From an uncultured Gemmiger sp. (lineage in GTDB: Bacteria > Bacillota > Clostridia > Oscillospirales > Ruminococcaceae): a DNA stretch of 53,668 nucleotides. Numbering within the stretch: position 1 is the stretch's first letter; every line of letters begins with the position of its first letter. The stretch lies in contig CALXHN010000005.1 of NCBI GenBank assembly GCA_944388105.1, positions 1-53,668 on the forward strand. The letters are read 5' to 3'. The position numbers and the translations under genes were made by a program. This document shows, one piece after another, positions 40,928-49,805 of the stretch. The notes beneath the pieces were generated by a model. The model made no database searches and was not told the origin of the DNA. It saw only the letters and a program-made list of their open reading frames with translations.

Positions 40928-42496
40928 TTAGAATTGCGCGTAGATAAACGCTGCGGGGTCGTAATTGTCCCCGTAAGCGCCGAAAATCATGATAGCCAGC
41001 ACCGCTGCAATGTACACGGTCCAGCGCAGGACCAGCGGGCGCACCGCCAGTTCCGCGCGGAGCTGATGGCCCCGGTGATGCAGCCAGTCCACAGCAAACA
41101 GAATCGCCGCTCCCACCGCCAGCACCGCCATGTCCCGGGCGTCCAGCTTGATGAGCAGGCTGCCCGTATACGGCACTGTCAGGCTGCGGAGCATGTCAAC
41201 GGCCGCCCACACCCCGTTGGCGCGGAAGAGCAGCATGCCGAAGTTGACCAGCACAAAGGTGCGCAGCACCTGCCACAGGCGATAAGGGCGGGCCTTGCGC
41301 CAGACGGGCAGGCGGGGCAGCACCCGGAGAAGGGCCGGTTCGGCCAGTTCCCCCAGCCACTGCAGGGCAAAGTAGTAAAGGCCATACAAAAGGTACAGCC
41401 ACCCCGCCCCGTGCCACAGGCCGATCAGTGCCCAGGTGATGCCCAGGCCCGTCCACACCGGCCACTGACGGGCCGCGGCAGGGCTGACCTTGTCCCGGCA
41501 CAGGCGGGCGAACTTCTGCATGGGCTTGCTGAGGATCAGGGGCTGGAAGACATATTCCCGCAGCCAGGCCCCCAGTGTGATATGCCAGCGGCGCCAGAAT
41601 TCGCCCACGCTGGCGGAAAAGAAAGGCTGGCGGAAGTTTTCCGCCGGATGTACCCCGAACAGCTCCGCCGAACCGCAGACGATATCCATGCAGCCGGAAA
41701 ATTCCGCGTACAGCTGCAACGTATACAGCAGCACCCCCAGAGCGGTGGCGGCGCCGCTGTACTGGGTCCAGTCGTCGAAGGTGGCCTTGACGTACATGTT
41801 GGCACGGTCGGCAATGACCATCTTTTTGAACAGGCCCCAGACGATGCGCTGGATGCCGAAGGTCAGGTTCCGGTAAGAGGGCGGCGGCGGGTCCAGCAGA
41901 GCCGGCGACAGCGAACCGTACCGGTCGAAGGGACCTTCCACCACATGGGGCCAGAAGCTCAGGAAGAGCAGCACCTGCCAGTAGCGCTCCGCCGCTTTAC
42001 AGCTGCCACGGTACACGTCCACCATATAGCTGATGGCCATGAGGGTGAAGAAGCTCAGGCCCATGGGCTGCACCAGGGTGGGCACGGTGAACACCGGGGA
42101 CCCGGGCAGGGATTCCATCAGCTGGGAGAGCACCCTGGCCCCGAAAGGCAGGTACTTCACAAAAAGCAGGATGCCCGCCATGGCTGCCACACCACCGGTG
42201 ACCGCCATTTTTTTGAGGGCTCCCACCTCTTTTTTGAAGGGCTTGCGCCGGTCCGCCGGCAGGGCGGGGCGGGTATCCGCCTGTAAAGCATCCAGCCTGC
42301 CCAGCAGCAGTCCCACGCCCCAGGCGATGGCCGCGGCCAACAGAATATACACGATATACCGTTTGGTGCTGGCAAAATAGAAGACCAGACTGGCCCCCAG
42401 CAGCACGCCGGGACGCCATTTCTGGGGTGCAAAGGCCCACAAGAGCCAAGCCACAACCAGAAATCCGAACAGATAGATAAAAGAATTGTAAGACAT
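40928..42496 (-). CDS. MBOAT-family O-acyltransferase, DltB-like
   Basis: 522 residues, about eleven membrane helices. Family motifs are visible: WPHVVEGPFDRY, QLYAEFSGCMDI, EFWRRWHITLGAWLREYVF and the catalytic histidine (His362) in LIGLWHGAGW. MBOAT proteins move an acyl or D-alanyl group across the membrane to an extracellular acceptor. It follows the carrier protein gene by nine bases, so the carrier is the likely donor. The residues do not tell D-alanine from another acyl group. Confidence 0.92.
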   Translation of the reverse strand: MSYNSFIYLFGFLVVAWLLWAFAPQKWRPGVLLGASLVFYFASTKRYIVYILLAAAIAWGVGLLLGRLDALQADTRPALPADRRKPFKKEVGALKKMAVTGGVAAMAGILLFVKYLPFGARVLSQLMESLPGSPVFTVPTLVQPMGLSFFTLMAISYMVDVYRGSCKAAERYWQVLLFLSFWPHVVEGPFDRYGSLSPALLDPPPPSYRNLTFGIQRIVWGLFKKMVIADRANMYVKATFDDWTQYSGAATALGVLLYTLQLYAEFSGCMDIVCGSAELFGVHPAENFRQPFFSASVGEFWRRWHITLGAWLREYVFQPLILSKPMQKFARLCRDKVSPAAARQWPVWTGLGITWALIGLWHGAGWLYLLYGLYYFALQWLGELAEPALLRVLPRLPVWRKARPYRLWQVLRTFVLVNFGMLLFRANGVWAAVDMLRSLTVPYTGSLLIKLDARDMAVLAVGAAILFAVDWLHHRGHQLRAELAVRPLVLRWTVYIAAVLAIMIFGAYGDNYDPAAFIYAQF

Positions 42497-42505
42497 GGCT
42501 GCCCC

Positions 42506-42742
42506 TTACTCTTCTTCCAGCCGCTGCACCATGGCCAGAATGGCCTGGGGTGTGCGGAAGTTTTCCTCCTTGAGGTCCAGCGGGGTGATCTCGATGTCAA
42601 ATTCGCCGGTCAGCGCCATGACCAGGGACATGATGTCCACCGAGTCCAGCTTGCCGCTCTTGACCAGTTCTTCCTCCGGTGCGGGATGCAGGCCGGGTTT
42701 CACTTCCTCGATCATGGCAATGATTTCTTCGATGGTATGCAT
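42506..42742 (-). CDS. Acyl carrier protein, DltC-like
   Basis: 78 residues. The phosphopantetheine site is Ser34 in KLDSVDIMSLV, the usual DS motif at the start of helix 2. Acidic overall, as carrier proteins are. It lies between the adenylation enzyme and the MBOAT protein, so it should be loaded by the first and deliver to the second. ATG at 42740-42742 follows AGGAGAG. Confidence 0.9.
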   Translation of the reverse strand: MHTIEEIIAMIEEVKPGLHPAPEEELVKSGKLDSVDIMSLVMALTGEFDIEITPLDLKEENFRTPQAILAMVQRLEEE

Positions 42743-42760
42743 AAGTACTCTCCTTTTGGT

Positions 42761-44266
42761 TCAAAGCATGGCAGTCAGGGCCTTGCGGTCCACCTTGCCG
42801 TTGGCATTGTGGGGCATCTGGCGCAGGCGCCGGTACTCGGCAGGCTGCATGTAGGCGGGCAGACGTCCGGCCAGACGGGCACGCAGCGCTTCGGTCACGT
42901 CCCTCTTGGCCTGGAAAAACAGCACCAGCTTGTCCCGGGCGGCATCGTACACGCAGGCACAGTCGTCCAGCTTGTCCTGGCCGAAGGCCGCGGTCTCGAT
43001 CTCCCCGGGTTCGATGCGGTACCCCATGTGTTTGATCTGGTTGTCCAGGCGCCCGCAGTAGACCAGTTCTCCCCTCTCGTTGGTCCGCACCAGATCCCCG
43101 GTGCGGTAGATGGTTTCCGGGTAGGCGGTCTGGACCGGATTGGGCACAAAGCGCTGGGCGGTCTTGTCCGGCTGGCGGTAATACCCCGCCGCCACAAAGC
43201 TGCCCCGTACGCACAGTTCCCCGGCCTCGTCCCGGGCGGCAGGACGGTCCCCGCACAGCACCAGCAGCCCGCAGTTTTCGCAGGCCCGACCGATGGGCAG
43301 GCTTTCGTCATCCCGGAACGCCCGGTCCAGCTCATAGTAGGCACAGATATCGGTGGTCTCGGTGGGCCCGTACAGGTTGGCAAACCGGGCCTGGGGGTAA
43401 TGGGCGCGCCAGTAGTTCAGCTTGGCGGTGGGCATGACCTCCCCCGCAAACAGGATGGTGTGCAGGGGCGGGGCGGCGGTGTAGTCCAGGGCTTTCCAGT
43501 TGGCCACGATGCCCAAGGCCGACGGCACCCAGTACAGGGTATTCACCTTACGGGCGCACAGATATTCCAGCAGCTGCACCGGAAAGCTGAACAGCCGCCT
43601 GGGCAGCACCTGCAGGCAGGCACCGCTGCGCAGGGCCCCGTACAGGTCGGTGACCGACATGGAAAAATAGAAAGGCGTCTGGTTGCCCAGCACCGTATCC
43701 GGTGAAAAGCCAAAGGTGGAAACCACCCATTCACTGTAGGCCAGCACATTCCGGTGGGTCACAGCCACCCCTTTGGGCAGACCGGTGGACCCGGAGGTGA
43801 ACAGCACATAGGCCAGGTCGGTGTCAAGGACGGCCTGCCGCAGCGCCGTCATGCGGGCGTCATCAGGCGGCACCGCGGCCGCTGTCTGGCAGTCCAGCAC
43901 CGGAATCGGCCCTGCCAGTGACCGGGCCGCGTCAGCGTGGGCGGCGTCGGTGAGCAGGGCGGCGGGTTCCAGCTGGTCCAGAATGGCCCGGACCCGTTCC
44001 GGCGGCTGGGCGGTATCCAGCACGGTGTAAAAACCGCCGGCAGCCAGCACCCCCAGCATGGCGGTCAGGGCTGCGGCTCCCCGCTCCATGTACACCCCCA
44101 CCGGGCGATGCAGCACGCCTCCCGGCAGAGCATCCAGCGCCGTACCCACCCCGTACACCCAACGGGCGGCCTGCTGCCAGGTCAGGGCGGTGGTTTCGTC
44201 ACAGAATCCGGCGCTCCGGGGCTGCGCCCCGGCAGTGCGGTCCAGCAATTCCAGAATATGATGCAC
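42761..44266 (-). CDS. Amino acid adenylation enzyme, DltA-like
   Basis: Activates an amino or carboxylic acid as adenylate and loads the carrier protein. 501 residues, close to DltA. Motifs in order: LFTSGSTGLPKGV, NLYGPTETTDIC, YRTGDLV, GRLDNQIKHMGYRIEPGEIE and the C-terminal lysine in NANGKVDRKAL. The start is a GTG at 44264-44266 with AAAGGAG nine bases upstream; the longer frame runs through the promoter. D-alanine is the likely substrate from family and context, but this is not proven. Confidence 0.88.
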   Translation of the reverse strand: MHHILELLDRTAGAQPRSAGFCDETTALTWQQAARWVYGVGTALDALPGGVLHRPVGVYMERGAAALTAMLGVLAAGGFYTVLDTAQPPERVRAILDQLEPAALLTDAAHADAARSLAGPIPVLDCQTAAAVPPDDARMTALRQAVLDTDLAYVLFTSGSTGLPKGVAVTHRNVLAYSEWVVSTFGFSPDTVLGNQTPFYFSMSVTDLYGALRSGACLQVLPRRLFSFPVQLLEYLCARKVNTLYWVPSALGIVANWKALDYTAAPPLHTILFAGEVMPTAKLNYWRAHYPQARFANLYGPTETTDICAYYELDRAFRDDESLPIGRACENCGLLVLCGDRPAARDEAGELCVRGSFVAAGYYRQPDKTAQRFVPNPVQTAYPETIYRTGDLVRTNERGELVYCGRLDNQIKHMGYRIEPGEIETAAFGQDKLDDCACVYDAARDKLVLFFQAKRDVTEALRARLAGRLPAYMQPAEYRRLRQMPHNANGKVDRKALTAML

Positions 44267-44309
44267 GGGTATGCGCTCCTTTCCTGTCCCGGGTTCGGGT
44301 GTAGGCCTT

Positions 44310-44318
44310 ATTATACCA
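44310..44318 (-). promoter_or_regulatory. Extended -10 promoter of the acylation operon
   Basis: On the minus strand TGG is followed directly by TATAAT (44310-44315). The -35 region is poor, so it relies on the extended -10. The leader is about 40 bases. Confidence 0.5.
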
Positions 44319-44377
44319 CGGGCCCTCCGCGAAACCGGCAAAGAAACGGCAAAGACCCGCCCCCCAGCCGGAACGCG

Positions 44378-44421
44378 CAAAAGCGCGCAGCCGTATTTAT
44401 ACACAGCTGCGCGCTTTTTTC
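44378..44421. terminator. Terminator downstream of ilvE
   Basis: AAAGCGCGCAGC pairs with GCTGCGCGCTTT around a 14-base loop, with T runs on both strands. It separates ilvE from the acylation operon. Confidence 0.85.
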
Positions 44422-44465
44422 AATTCGTTTTCAATTGTAAAAGTTTTGCGAAGGAGCCTTGCCTA

Positions 44466-45545
44466 TCAGTTCTTGTGCTCCACCTTGACGGTCCAGCCCT
44501 TGGTGTCGGGCAGCTTGCCCCACTGGATGCCGGTGAGGGTGTCGTACAGTTTCTGGGTCAGGGGTCCGATCTTGCCGTCGCTGATGTTGGCGACCTTGCC
44601 TTCCCAGTCCAGCTCCTTGACGGGGCTGACCACGGCGGCGGTGCCGGTGCCGAAAACTTCTTCCAGCTTGCCTTCGTCGGCAGCCTTCATCACATCGGCG
44701 ATGGCCAGCTTGCCTTCGATGACCTCATAGCCCCAGTCCTTCAGCAATTCGATGATGGAACGGCGGGTAACACCGGGCAGGACGGTGCCGGTGCAGGCGG
44801 CGGTGTAGATCTTGCCGTCGATCTTGAACATGATGTTCATGGAACCGACTTCCTCGACGTACTTCTTTTCCACGCCGTCCAGCCACAGAACCTGGCTGAA
44901 GCCCTTTTCCTCGGCCAGTTCGCCGGCCTTGATGGAAGCGGCGTAGTTGCCGCCGCACTTGGTGAAGCCGGTCAGGCCCGGAGCGGCACGGATGTATTCA
45001 TCTTCCACATAGATGCGGACGGGGTCCAGACCCTCGGCGTAGTAGGCGCCGGAGGGAGAACAGATGATGACGAACAGATAATGGCGGGAAGCATGCACGC
45101 CCAGGCCCACATCGGTGGCAAAGGCGAAGGGACGGATGTACAGCGATGCACCGTCGCTGTGGGGCACCCAGTCACGATCCACATCCACCAGGGTCTCCAC
45201 GGCCTGGATGAAATCCTCCACCGGAATGGGAGGCATGCACAGACGGTCGGCGGAATCCTGGAAGCGCTTGGCGTTGCAGTCGGGGCGGAACAGCTGGATG
45301 GTGTTGTCCGCGGTGCGGTACGCCTTCATGCCCTCAAAGATCTCCTGGGCATAGTGGAAAACGGTGGTGGCAGGGTCCATGGGCAGGCTCCCGTAGGGCA
45401 CAATACGGGCGTCATGCCAGCCTTCGCCGGCGGTATAGTCCATCAGGAACATATGGTCGGTAAAGATCTTGCCGAACCCGAGCTTGCTCTCGTCCTGAGG
45501 TTTTTCTTTGGGCGTTGTGGTACGCGTGATTTTGATGTCCAACAT
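44466..45545 (-). CDS. ilvE: Branched-chain amino acid aminotransferase
   Basis: PLP enzyme that makes or degrades leucine, isoleucine and valine. 359 residues, the class IV long form. Visible motifs: FHYAQEIFEGMKAYR, RPFAFATD, GFTKCGGNYAAS and the C-terminal EVFGTGTAAVVSPV. ATG at 45543-45545, next to AAGGAGAGAAGG, begins MLDIKITR; the frame is open a little further but without a site. It has its own promoter and terminator, so it is monocistronic. Confidence 0.95.
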   Translation of the reverse strand: MLDIKITRTTTPKEKPQDESKLGFGKIFTDHMFLMDYTAGEGWHDARIVPYGSLPMDPATTVFHYAQEIFEGMKAYRTADNTIQLFRPDCNAKRFQDSADRLCMPPIPVEDFIQAVETLVDVDRDWVPHSDGASLYIRPFAFATDVGLGVHASRHYLFVIICSPSGAYYAEGLDPVRIYVEDEYIRAAPGLTGFTKCGGNYAASIKAGELAEEKGFSQVLWLDGVEKKYVEEVGSMNIMFKIDGKIYTAACTGTVLPGVTRRSIIELLKDWGYEVIEGKLAIADVMKAADEGKLEEVFGTGTAAVVSPVKELDWEGKVANISDGKIGPLTQKLYDTLTGIQWGKLPDTKGWTVKVEHKN

Positions 45546-45646
45546 TTTTCCTTCTCTCCTTACTATCGCACAAATATTCGCACAAAACAGCATATGCGGC
45601 CGTCTGGCGCCATACCGCGGGGGAGCGGTCCGTATAGCTATGCCTT

Positions 45647-45675
45647 ATTATAGCGCTCTAAAGTGGTGAATACAA
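45647..45675 (-). promoter_or_regulatory. Promoter of ilvE
   Basis: On the minus strand TTGTAT (45670-45675), a 17-base spacer and perfect TATAAT (45647-45652). The leader is about 100 bases and shows no riboswitch or T-box features. Confidence 0.8.
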
Positions 45676-45695
45676 GCCCCAGGAAGGAACTTTTG

Positions 45696-45724
45696 TTGCA
45701 AGCGGCAGATTTTTGCGGTACAAT
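45696..45724 (+). promoter_or_regulatory. Promoter of the HAD hydrolase gene
   Basis: TTGCAA (45696-45701), a 17-base spacer and TACAAT (45719-45724). Divergent from the ilvE promoter, with 20 bases between the -35 boxes. Confidence 0.75.
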
Positions 45725-45765
45725 AAGGGCGCGATTCCAACCGCACAGGAGAAGGAGAAAGTAGT

Positions 45766-46419
45766 ATGGTCAAGGGTGTTATTTTTGATATGGACGGCCT
45801 GATGTTCGACACCGAACGGCTGTGGGATACCTTCTGGGCTCCCTGCTGCCGCAAGCTGGGTCTGCCCCAGCCGGGGCCGGAATTCATGGCCAGCGGCCGG
45901 GGTCTGGCCGGGGAAAATCTGCTGCGGCATCTGGCGGAGTTCTATCCCCAGATCGACCCAAAAGTGATGCTGAAGGAAGTCTATGACATCGCAGCGGAGC
46001 GCTTCACCCATCCCGTTCCCTGCAAACCCGGTCTGCACGAACTGCTGGAATGGCTGAAAAAGCATCATATCCCCTGCATTGTGGCCAGTTCCAGCCCCCG
46101 CCATATGATCGAAAACAATCTGAAAAACGATCATGTGGACGGATACTTTCAGGGCATCGTCTGCGGGGACGATGTGGAACACTCCAAACCGGACCCGGAT
46201 ATCTTCCTGAAAGCGGCCGCCCAGCTGGGGCTGCCCGCCAAGGACTGTCTGGTGCTGGAGGACAGCTTCAATGGGGTACGGGCCGGCCACGCAGCGGGTG
46301 CCGTGACCGTGATGGTGCCCGATCTGGCCCAGCCCGATGAGGAAATCAAACAGCTTTACACCTGCTGCTGCCACGATCTGCTGGAAGTGCGGCAGCTGCT
46401 GGAGGAAGGCAAGCTGTAA
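45766..46419 (+). CDS. HAD-family phosphatase, beta-phosphoglucomutase-like
   Basis: 217 residues. Motif I is FDMDGLMFDT (Asp8 nucleophile, Asp10), motif II VASSS, motif III the lysine in HSKPDPDIF and motif IV LEDSFNGVRAG. A helical cap lies between motifs I and II, as in the beta-phosphoglucomutase subfamily. Such enzymes hydrolyse or isomerise sugar phosphates; the substrate is not readable. Preceded by AGGAGAAGGAG and its own promoter; followed by a perfect hairpin terminator. Confidence 0.9.
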   Translation: MVKGVIFDMDGLMFDTERLWDTFWAPCCRKLGLPQPGPEFMASGRGLAGENLLRHLAEFYPQIDPKVMLKEVYDIAAERFTHPVPCKPGLHELLEWLKKHHIPCIVASSSPRHMIENNLKNDHVDGYFQGIVCGDDVEHSKPDPDIFLKAAAQLGLPAKDCLVLEDSFNGVRAGHAAGAVTVMVPDLAQPDEEIKQLYTCCCHDLLEVRQLLEEGKL

Positions 46420-46432
46420 GGTTGCCGCGCTT

Positions 46433-46463
46433 GTTCTGCCGGAATCCGGCAGAACTTTTTTAT
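46433..46463 (+). terminator. Terminator of the HAD gene
   Basis: GTTCTGCCGG pairs perfectly with CCGGCAGAAC around a three-base loop and is followed by six T. Confidence 0.92.
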
Positions 46464-46495
46464 TGTCGCCATTTTCAGCCGCTGCCTTTGACAGA

Positions 46496-46533
46496 CAAAA
46501 AAACCGCCCCCGTGCCAAGCACGGGGGCGGTTC
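46496..46533 (-). terminator. Terminator of the opp operon
   Basis: On the minus strand ACCGCCCCCGTGC pairs with GCACGGGGGCGGT around a three-base loop and is followed by a run of seven T. Confidence 0.92.
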
Positions 46534-46566
46534 TTATTTGCTGTTCAAGCCGTTGTGCTGATCAGA

Positions 46567-48489
46567 TCAGGCAGCGGTCTTGGTGGCATGGTGGAAGTAC
46601 TTGAAGCCGAAGGAGTTGGTGTAGACGCCTTCCACATTGGACTTCTGCATGTAGGGGTCGTTGTAGTAGTACAGAGGCACAATAGCCCAGGTTTCCATGA
46701 GCATGTTCTCAGCCTGGTGCATCAGACCAACACGCTTGGTCAGATCGGTCTCAGCCTTGATGCTGGCGATCAGATCGTTGTAGGTATCCCAGTTCTGCGG
46801 AGCGTAGGAAGGCACGGAGCCGGTCTCATCGGGACGGCCGAACTGAGCGTCGTTGTTGCCGGACTCGGTGGTCCACATCTCCAGCATGTTGATGGGGTCA
46901 TCGAAGTCAGCCAGCCAGCCCTGACGGCAGACGTCGTAGTTGCCGGCCTTACGTTCGTTCAGGAAGACGTTCCAGGACTGGGTCTCCACGTCGACGGTGA
47001 TGCCAACAGCGGCCATATCCTGCTGGATAGCAGCGCCGATGGCCTCGTTGCCGGCGCCTTCGTTGGTCAGGTAGGTGAAGGACAGCGGGGTGGAGGAGCT
47101 CAGCATGCCGTTGTCGTCAAACTCGTAGCCAGCGCTCTCCAGCAGGGAGATAGCGGTCTGCAGGTTTTCTTCGTAGGCATCCTCGGTGGGATCGAGGTAG
47201 CCGACGGCCTCGGCATCGGGATAGGTGTAGCTGTCGGTGTTCTGACGGAATTCAGCGCCGTTGGAGTCGCTCATGCCGGCAGGAACGAAGGTGTTGGCCA
47301 GTTCCTGGCCAGTCTGACCGATGGTGTCAACGATGTACTGACGGTCGATCAGCAGGTTGATGGCTTCACGCATGGCGTTGGCCTGCTCGGGGGTCTTGCC
47401 CTCGAACAGCTTGGAGTTCACGTTGAAGCCAACATAGTAGGTGCCGATGTTGGTGGCAATGTAGAACTCAGGATCGGTACCGTTGTGCTTGGGGATCTGC
47501 TCGTTGGGGATGGTATCGATGAAGTCCAGGTTGCCGGCCATGTAGGCGTTGTAGATAGCGGTGTCATCGGCGCTCAGCATGAACTGCAGGGTCTCGATGG
47601 AAACGCTGTCGGCATCGTAGTAGTTGGGGTTCTTGGTGTAGGTCATGCTCTCGTCATGGTTCCAAGCGGTGCAGGTGTAGGGACCGTTGGAGACGAAGCC
47701 GGCTTCCAGAGCCCAGGCGCCGGGGTTGGTGCCGTCGGTGTTAGCAGCTTCCACAGAAGCCTGCGGGACCGGGAAGAAGGTCGGGAAAGCGCACAGGCTC
47801 AGGAAGTACGGGCAGGGGCTGACCAGGGTGACGGTCAGGGTGTAGTCGTCGGTAGCCTCAACACCCACCAGGATGTTGTTGGCTTCCTGCTCAGCCAGAG
47901 CAGCGTCGCTGTACACTTCAGCGGGAGTGCTGTACTCTTCGCCGGAAGCAGCGGCAGCCTCAGCGGCAGCAGCGTCATATTCGGGGTTGGCAACCATTTC
48001 CTCGGCAGCCTCGTTCTTGGCGATCAGGCCGTCGAACAGGTAGCTGTAGTCGGAAGCGGTCATCGGGTTGGCGGCACGGTTCCAGCTGTAGACGAAGTCC
48101 TTAGCGGTCAGGTCGGTGCCGTCGCTCCACTTGCTCTGACGCAGGTGGAAGGTGTAGGTCATGCCGTCCTCGGAGACGTCGTAGCTTTCCGCCACGCCCG
48201 GGGCCAGCTGGCCGTTTTCGTCGTAGGTCAGCAGACCCACGAAGCTGTTGACTGCCAGAACGGCGCCGTCAACGGTGGAGTTCAGAGCCGGGTCCAGACG
48301 GTCGGGCTCAGACGCCAGGTTGATGTACAACGTGCTGGTGTCAGTGTTGAGCACAGACTCAGTGGAAGCAGACTCCGAAGTCGCAGCCGCGGAACCGGTC
48401 TCGCCGGTGGTAGCGGTGCTGGAAGCGCCGCAGCCAGCCAGACTGACGACCATGGCGGCAGCGAGTGCAGATGCCATGAGCTTTTTCAT
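46567..48489 (-). CDS. oppA: Oligopeptide ABC transporter, substrate-binding lipoprotein
   Basis: Captures peptides outside the cell and hands them to OppBCDF. 640 residues, longer than the usual 540-600. A lipoprotein signal with lipobox LAGC (Cys20) is followed by a Ser/Thr/Ala-rich linker to about residue 48. SBP family 5 features: ASEPDRLDP, LTYDENGQ, GMTYTFHLRQ..KWSDG and FVYSWNRA. An unusual alanine/glutamate-rich insert lies near residues 165-205. It has its own strong promoter (48576-48604) as well as read-through from oppF, fitting the excess of binding protein needed. Confidence 0.94.
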   Translation of the reverse strand: MKKLMASALAAAMVVSLAGCGASSTATTGETGSAAATSESASTESVLNTDTSTLYINLASEPDRLDPALNSTVDGAVLAVNSFVGLLTYDENGQLAPGVAESYDVSEDGMTYTFHLRQSKWSDGTDLTAKDFVYSWNRAANPMTASDYSYLFDGLIAKNEAAEEMVANPEYDAAAAEAAAASGEEYSTPAEVYSDAALAEQEANNILVGVEATDDYTLTVTLVSPCPYFLSLCAFPTFFPVPQASVEAANTDGTNPGAWALEAGFVSNGPYTCTAWNHDESMTYTKNPNYYDADSVSIETLQFMLSADDTAIYNAYMAGNLDFIDTIPNEQIPKHNGTDPEFYIATNIGTYYVGFNVNSKLFEGKTPEQANAMREAINLLIDRQYIVDTIGQTGQELANTFVPAGMSDSNGAEFRQNTDSYTYPDAEAVGYLDPTEDAYEENLQTAISLLESAGYEFDDNGMLSSSTPLSFTYLTNEGAGNEAIGAAIQQDMAAVGITVDVETQSWNVFLNERKAGNYDVCRQGWLADFDDPINMLEMWTTESGNNDAQFGRPDETGSVPSYAPQNWDTYNDLIASIKAETDLTKRVGLMHQAENMLMETWAIVPLYYYNDPYMQKSNVEGVYTNSFGFKYFHHATKTAA

Positions 48490-48760
48490 TGTTCTTTCCT
48501 CCTAGAGATTCTATCAGAAACCCGGACAAAAGCGGACGTTCCGCCCTTGTCTGGACTTCTCCTGATACAATGCCCATTATAATTTCTGGCTCCGGCATTT
48601 GCAATGCCAGTGGCCAAGCTGTTGCTTTTCAGTCACCATTTTTGGGCAGGGTGCCAAAATTCGCACACGGCAAGCGCCTTGTCTTTGGGTGTTCTGTTAT
48701 GCAACTGCCTGCCCATGGGCAACGGACAGGCAGAATTTCCCTTTTATCGGGCCGGCTTGC
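48490..48760 (-). promoter_or_regulatory. oppF-oppA intergenic region: promoter and leader hairpin
   Basis: Minus-strand TTGCAA (48599-48604), a 17-base spacer and perfect TATAAT (48576-48581) form a strong promoter. The leader of about 80 bases contains a stable hairpin, CCAGACAA/TTGTCCGG with inner CGG/CCG (48522-48554), before the AGGAGG site. Just after oppF lies another hairpin (CTGCCTG/CAGGCAG, about 48711-48734) without a T run, possibly a pause or processing site. No gene in this stretch. Confidence 0.7.
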
Positions 48761-49804
48761 TTACTTGTTCCAGCAGGCGACATAGTGGCCGTTGCCGCGG
48801 TCGGTGAACGGAGGCATGGCCTTGGCGCACTGCTCGGTGGCGTAACGGCAGCGGGTACGGAAGGGGCAGCCGCTGGGCATATGCAGCGGGCTGGGCACGT
48901 CCCCTTCCAGCACGATACGCTTGGACGCACGGGCGGTACGCGGATCGGGTACCGGCACGGCGGACAGCAGGCTCTGGGTATAGGGATGGATGGGATTGTC
49001 GTTGAGCTCGTCAGAATCGGCCAGCTCCATCATCTTGCCCAGGTACATAACGGCGATACGGTCGCTGATGTGGTGCACGACCAGCAGGTCGTGGGCGATG
49101 AAGAGGTAGGCAACGCCCAGCTTCTCCTGCAGATCCTCAAACATGTTGACGACCTGGGCCTGGATGGAAACGTCCAGAGCGGAGACGGGCTCGTCGCAGA
49201 CGATGAACTTGGGGTTGACCGCCAGGGCACGGGCAATGCCGATACGCTGACGCTGGCCGCCGGAGAACTCATGGGGATACCGCATGGCGTGCTCGGCGTT
49301 CAGGCCGACCAGTTCCATCAGTTCCATGACGCGCTCGTGGCGTTCCTTCTTGTTGCTGCACAGCTTGTGCACATCCAGAGGTTCCCCGATGATGTCCTCG
49401 ACGGTCATGCGGGGGTTCAGGGAAGAATACGGGTCCTGGAAGACCATCTGCATTTCCTTGCGGTAAGGCAGCATGTCCACATGGACCTTCTTGCCCATGA
49501 CCGGCTTGCCGTTGGCATCCACCTTCAGCTGGCCGTTCTCATCGTACTGCTCACCGCTGTCATAGATGACCTTGCCGTCGAAGGTGATGCGGCCGGCGGT
49601 GGGTTTGTACAGCTGGAGCAGGGTGCGGCCGACGGTGGTCTTGCCGCAGCCGGATTCGCCCACCAGACCCAGGGTCTCACCCGGGCGGATGGCGAAGGAA
49701 ACATCATCCACAGCCTTGAGGTGGATGGTCTTGGCCAGGCCGGCACGAACGGGGAAATATTCCTTCAAATGCTCGACCTGCAAAAGGTATTCGCTGTTTG
49801 CCAT
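48761..49804 (-). CDS. oppF: Oligopeptide ABC transporter ATPase
   Basis: 347 residues, one of two different ATP-binding subunits. Walker [10 protein letters not shown], signature [14 protein letters not shown], Walker [14 protein letters not shown], and the C-terminal Opp/Dpp extension with cysteines ([14 protein letters not shown]) that in related proteins binds a 4Fe-4S cluster. ATG 49802-49804 is chosen for GGAGG upstream; it lies one base after the oppD stop codon. Confidence 0.95.
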   Translation of the reverse strand: MANSEYLLQVEHLKEYFPVRAGLAKTIHLKAVDDVSFAIRPGETLGLVGESGCGKTTVGRTLLQLYKPTAGRITFDGKVIYDSGEQYDENGQLKVDANGKPVMGKKVHVDMLPYRKEMQMVFQDPYSSLNPRMTVEDIIGEPLDVHKLCSNKKERHERVMELMELVGLNAEHAMRYPHEFSGGQRQRIGIARALAVNPKFIVCDEPVSALDVSIQAQVVNMFEDLQEKLGVAYLFIAHDLLVVHHISDRIAVMYLGKMMELADSDELNDNPIHPYTQSLLSAVPVPDPRTARASKRIVLEGDVPSPLHMPSGCPFRTRCRYATEQCAKAMPPFTDRGNGHYVACWNK

Positions 49805-49805
49805 C

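Noticed and set aside
46555..48582. Plus-strand open frame of 675 codons opposite oppA
   Set aside because: Valine/glycine-rich shadow of oppA, which has a lipobox and SBP motifs. The plus frame starts inside the opp terminator region.
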